A stretch of 7,474 nucleotides of DNA from assembly GCA_012523605.1 (NCBI GenBank), contig JAAYTY010000141.1, forward strand, positions 1 through 7,474, in the 5' to 3' direction. This DNA comes from Candidatus Fermentibacterota bacterium. Lineage in GTDB: Bacteria; Fermentibacterota; Fermentibacteria; Fermentibacterales; Fermentibacteraceae. Positions 5,902 to 7,474 of this stretch are shown here, piece by piece. Numbering within the stretch: the first letter of the stretch is position 1; every line of letters starts with the position of its first letter. The notes under the pieces are model-generated. The model was not told where the DNA came from and ran no database searches. It saw only the letters and a list, made by a program, of their open reading frames with translations. The position numbers were made by a program, and so were the translations under genes.

Positions 5902-7474
5902 ATGATGAGTCCCTATTTCTGGCTTGCTCCAGCCGGGGCTATCCTCGCGCTGGTGGTCGCCTGGTTTTTCTACCGGAGCATGATGAAGAAGAGCGAGGGC
6001 AGCGAGCGCATGGCGAAGATAGCCCTGGCGGTCCGCAAGGGCGCCATGGCCTACCTGCGCCAGCAGTACAAGGTCGTCGCGCTGGTCTTCGTCGGTCTGA
6101 CGGCGCTGTTCTCGGTCCTCGCCTACGTGCTGAAGGTGCAGAACCCCTGGGTGCCCTTCGCATTCATCACTGGAGGGTTCTTCTCGGGCCTCGCGGGATA
6201 CTTCGGCATGAAGACGGCGACCCAGGCTTCTGCGCGCACGGCTGAAGCGGCGCGCCGCTCGCTCGACTCCGGCCTCAAGCTGGCCTTCCGCAGCGGTGCG
6301 GTCATGGGCCTGGTCGTGGTCGGGCTGGCCCTGCTCGACATCTCCACCTGGTTCTTCATCCTGAACCGCGTCTATCCGTCTTCCGGGGGCCCCGGCAGTC
6401 TGATCGTCGTGACGACCACCATGCTGACCTTCGGAATGGGCGCTTCGACCCAGGCGCTGTTCGCCAGGGTCGGCGGCGGGATCTTCACCAAGGCCGCGGA
6501 CGTGGGCGCCGATCTCGTAGGCAAGATCGAGGCCGGCATCCCGGAGGACGATCCGAGGAATCCCGCCGTCATCGCAGACAATGTAGGCGACAACGTCGGC
6601 GACGTGGCCGGCATGGGCGCCGACCTGTACGAATCGTACTGCGGCGCCATCCTGGCCACCGCCGCGCTGGGCGCGACCGCATTCGCGGCGGGCGGCCTTC
6701 AGATGAACGCCGTGATTGCTCCGATGCTGATCGCCGCTGTCGGGACGGCGCTCTCCGTCCTCGGGATATTCGTCGTAAGGACGAAGGAGGGGGCGGACCA
6801 GAAGCAGCTCCTGAGCGCGCTGGGGAACGGCGTGAACTCCTCCTCCGTCCTCATCGTGGGCTTCTCCGCCCTCGTCCTCAACCTCCTGCACCTGCCCAAC
6901 GCATGGGGCATCTGGGGTTCGGTCGTCACGGGCCTGGTTGTCGGAATCATCATCGGCAAGGTGACGGAGTACTACACTTCGCACGGCTTCAAGCCGACCA
7001 GGGACATCGCAAGACATGCCAATACGGGGCCCGCAACCGTGATCATCTCGGGAATCGGCACCGGTATGATCTCCACCGCCATCCCCGTGCTGACCGTCGC
7101 CACCGGAACGGTGCTGTCCTTCCTGTTCGCGTCGGGATTCGACTTCGGCAACGTGCCCATGGGTCTCTACGGCATTGGCATCGCGGCGGTGGGCATGCTC
7201 TCCACTCTCGGCATCACGCTCGCTACGGATGCTTACGGGCCCATCGCCGACAATGCGGGGGGCAACGCCCAGATGAGCGGATTGGATCCCGAGGTGAGAC
7301 GCCGCACCGACGCCCTCGATGCCCTGGGGAATACAACCGCAGCAACCGGCAAGGGCTTCGCGATAGGCTCCGCGGCCCTGACGGCCCTCGCACTGCTGGC
7401 CTCCTACGTGGAGGAGGTCAGGATCGCGATGCAGCATTCCATAGGCACGATACCCCGAATAGATCTCGGATGCC
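5902..7474 (+). CDS. hppA: Membrane-bound ion-pumping pyrophosphatase, K+-dependent type (3' truncated)
   Basis: This integral membrane pump couples PPi hydrolysis to Na+ and/or H+ export. The window holds 524 codons with no stop; family members are about 670-770 residues, so the C-terminal part lies outside. Residues 4-24 form the first membrane helix, followed by the conserved 'SERMAKIALAVRKGAMAYL' region (34-52). The PPi/Mg site includes 'DVGADLVGKIE' (200-210), 'ADNVGDNVGD' (225-234, Asp226, Asp230, Asp234) and 'ADNAGGNAQM' (449-458). The K+ determinant 'GNTTAATGKG' (476-485) has Ala480 and Gly483, as in K+-dependent enzymes; K+-independent ones have Lys and Thr. The gate glutamate is Glu244 in 'ADLYESY', the register of Na+-pumping enzymes such as Thermotoga maritima (Glu246), not the later position in plant H+ pumps. 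Na+-only and dual Na+/H+ pumps cannot be separated here. The start is ATG at 5902, with a second ATG directly after; GGGAG lies seven bases upstream. Confidence 0.93.
   Translation, partial: MMSPYFWLAPAGAILALVVAWFFYRSMMKKSEGSERMAKIALAVRKGAMAYLRQQYKVVALVFVGLTALFSVLAYVLKVQNPWVPFAFITGGFFSGLAGYFGMKTATQASARTAEAARRSLDSGLKLAFRSGAVMGLVVVGLALLDISTWFFILNRVYPSSGGPGSLIVVTTTMLTFGMGASTQALFARVGGGIFTKAADVGADLVGKIEAGIPEDDPRNPAVIADNVGDNVGDVAGMGADLYESYCGAILATAALGATAFAAGGLQMNAVIAPMLIAAVGTALSVLGIFVVRTKEGADQKQLLSALGNGVNSSSVLIVGFSALVLNLLHLPNAWGIWGSVVTGLVVGIIIGKVTEYYTSHGFKPTRDIARHANTGPATVIISGIGTGMISTAIPVLTVATGTVLSFLFASGFDFGNVPMGLYGIGIAAVGMLSTLGITLATDAYGPIADNAGGNAQMSGLDPEVRRRTDALDALGNTTAATGKGFAIGSAALTALALLASYVEEVRIAMQHSIGTIPRIDLGC

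Noticed and set aside
5815..7437. 540-codon open frame antisense to hppA
   Set aside because: Its composition (rich in H, R, G, D, E, no domain pattern) is a shadow of GC-rich codon bias. The plus-strand frame carries unmistakable pyrophosphatase motifs.

Overview
This is a GC-rich bacterial chromosomal segment with dense, short-spaced genes and wobble codons biased to G/C. Two genes run leftward (positions 1-1311) and five run rightward (1394-7474), diverging from an 82-base gap. I see no mobile element, phage gene, CRISPR array, tRNA or rRNA. The most informative taxonomic clue is the extracellular subtilase, which ends in a Por/type IX secretion (T9SS type A)-like C-terminal domain. Such domains are typical of Bacteroidota/FCB-group bacteria and related GC-rich candidate phyla (for example Fermentibacterota, Eisenbacteria, Latescibacterota). 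That placement is inference from one gene, not a determination.

Left arm (minus strand): a TPR-repeat protein with a hydrophobic N-terminus (562-1311) overlaps by four bases (ATGA) the start of a TldD/PmbA-family gene (from 565 toward the left edge). The TldD-like frame is interrupted by a TAG at 101-103. The same frame on the far side still reads as TldD-like sequence to the window edge. This is the most unusual point in the window: a nonsense mutation, sequence error or readthrough site.

Centre (plus strand): a dihydrolipoyl dehydrogenase with a TTG start (1394-2752) overlaps by eight bases a two-domain MazG nucleotide pyrophosphohydrolase (2745-3548). A secreted S8 subtilase follows 26 bases later (3575-5326), and a strong GC hairpin then probably ends this unit. 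The gap between the two arms holds a symmetric -10 heptamer (TATTATA, 1341-1347) that could serve both directions.

Right end: a single-domain UPF0016/GDT1 (TMEM165-type) cation transporter (5409-5684), a 217-base gap, then a membrane pyrophosphatase (5902 to the right edge, C-terminus missing). Its residues point to the K+-dependent type, and its ion-gate glutamate sits where Na+-pumping members have it. The genes form a housekeeping and membrane-energetics neighbourhood (redox flavoenzyme, nucleotide pool cleaning, ion pumping, protein export) rather than one recognisable pathway. I found no convincing new multi-gene system; the findings are local oddities and testable predictions.
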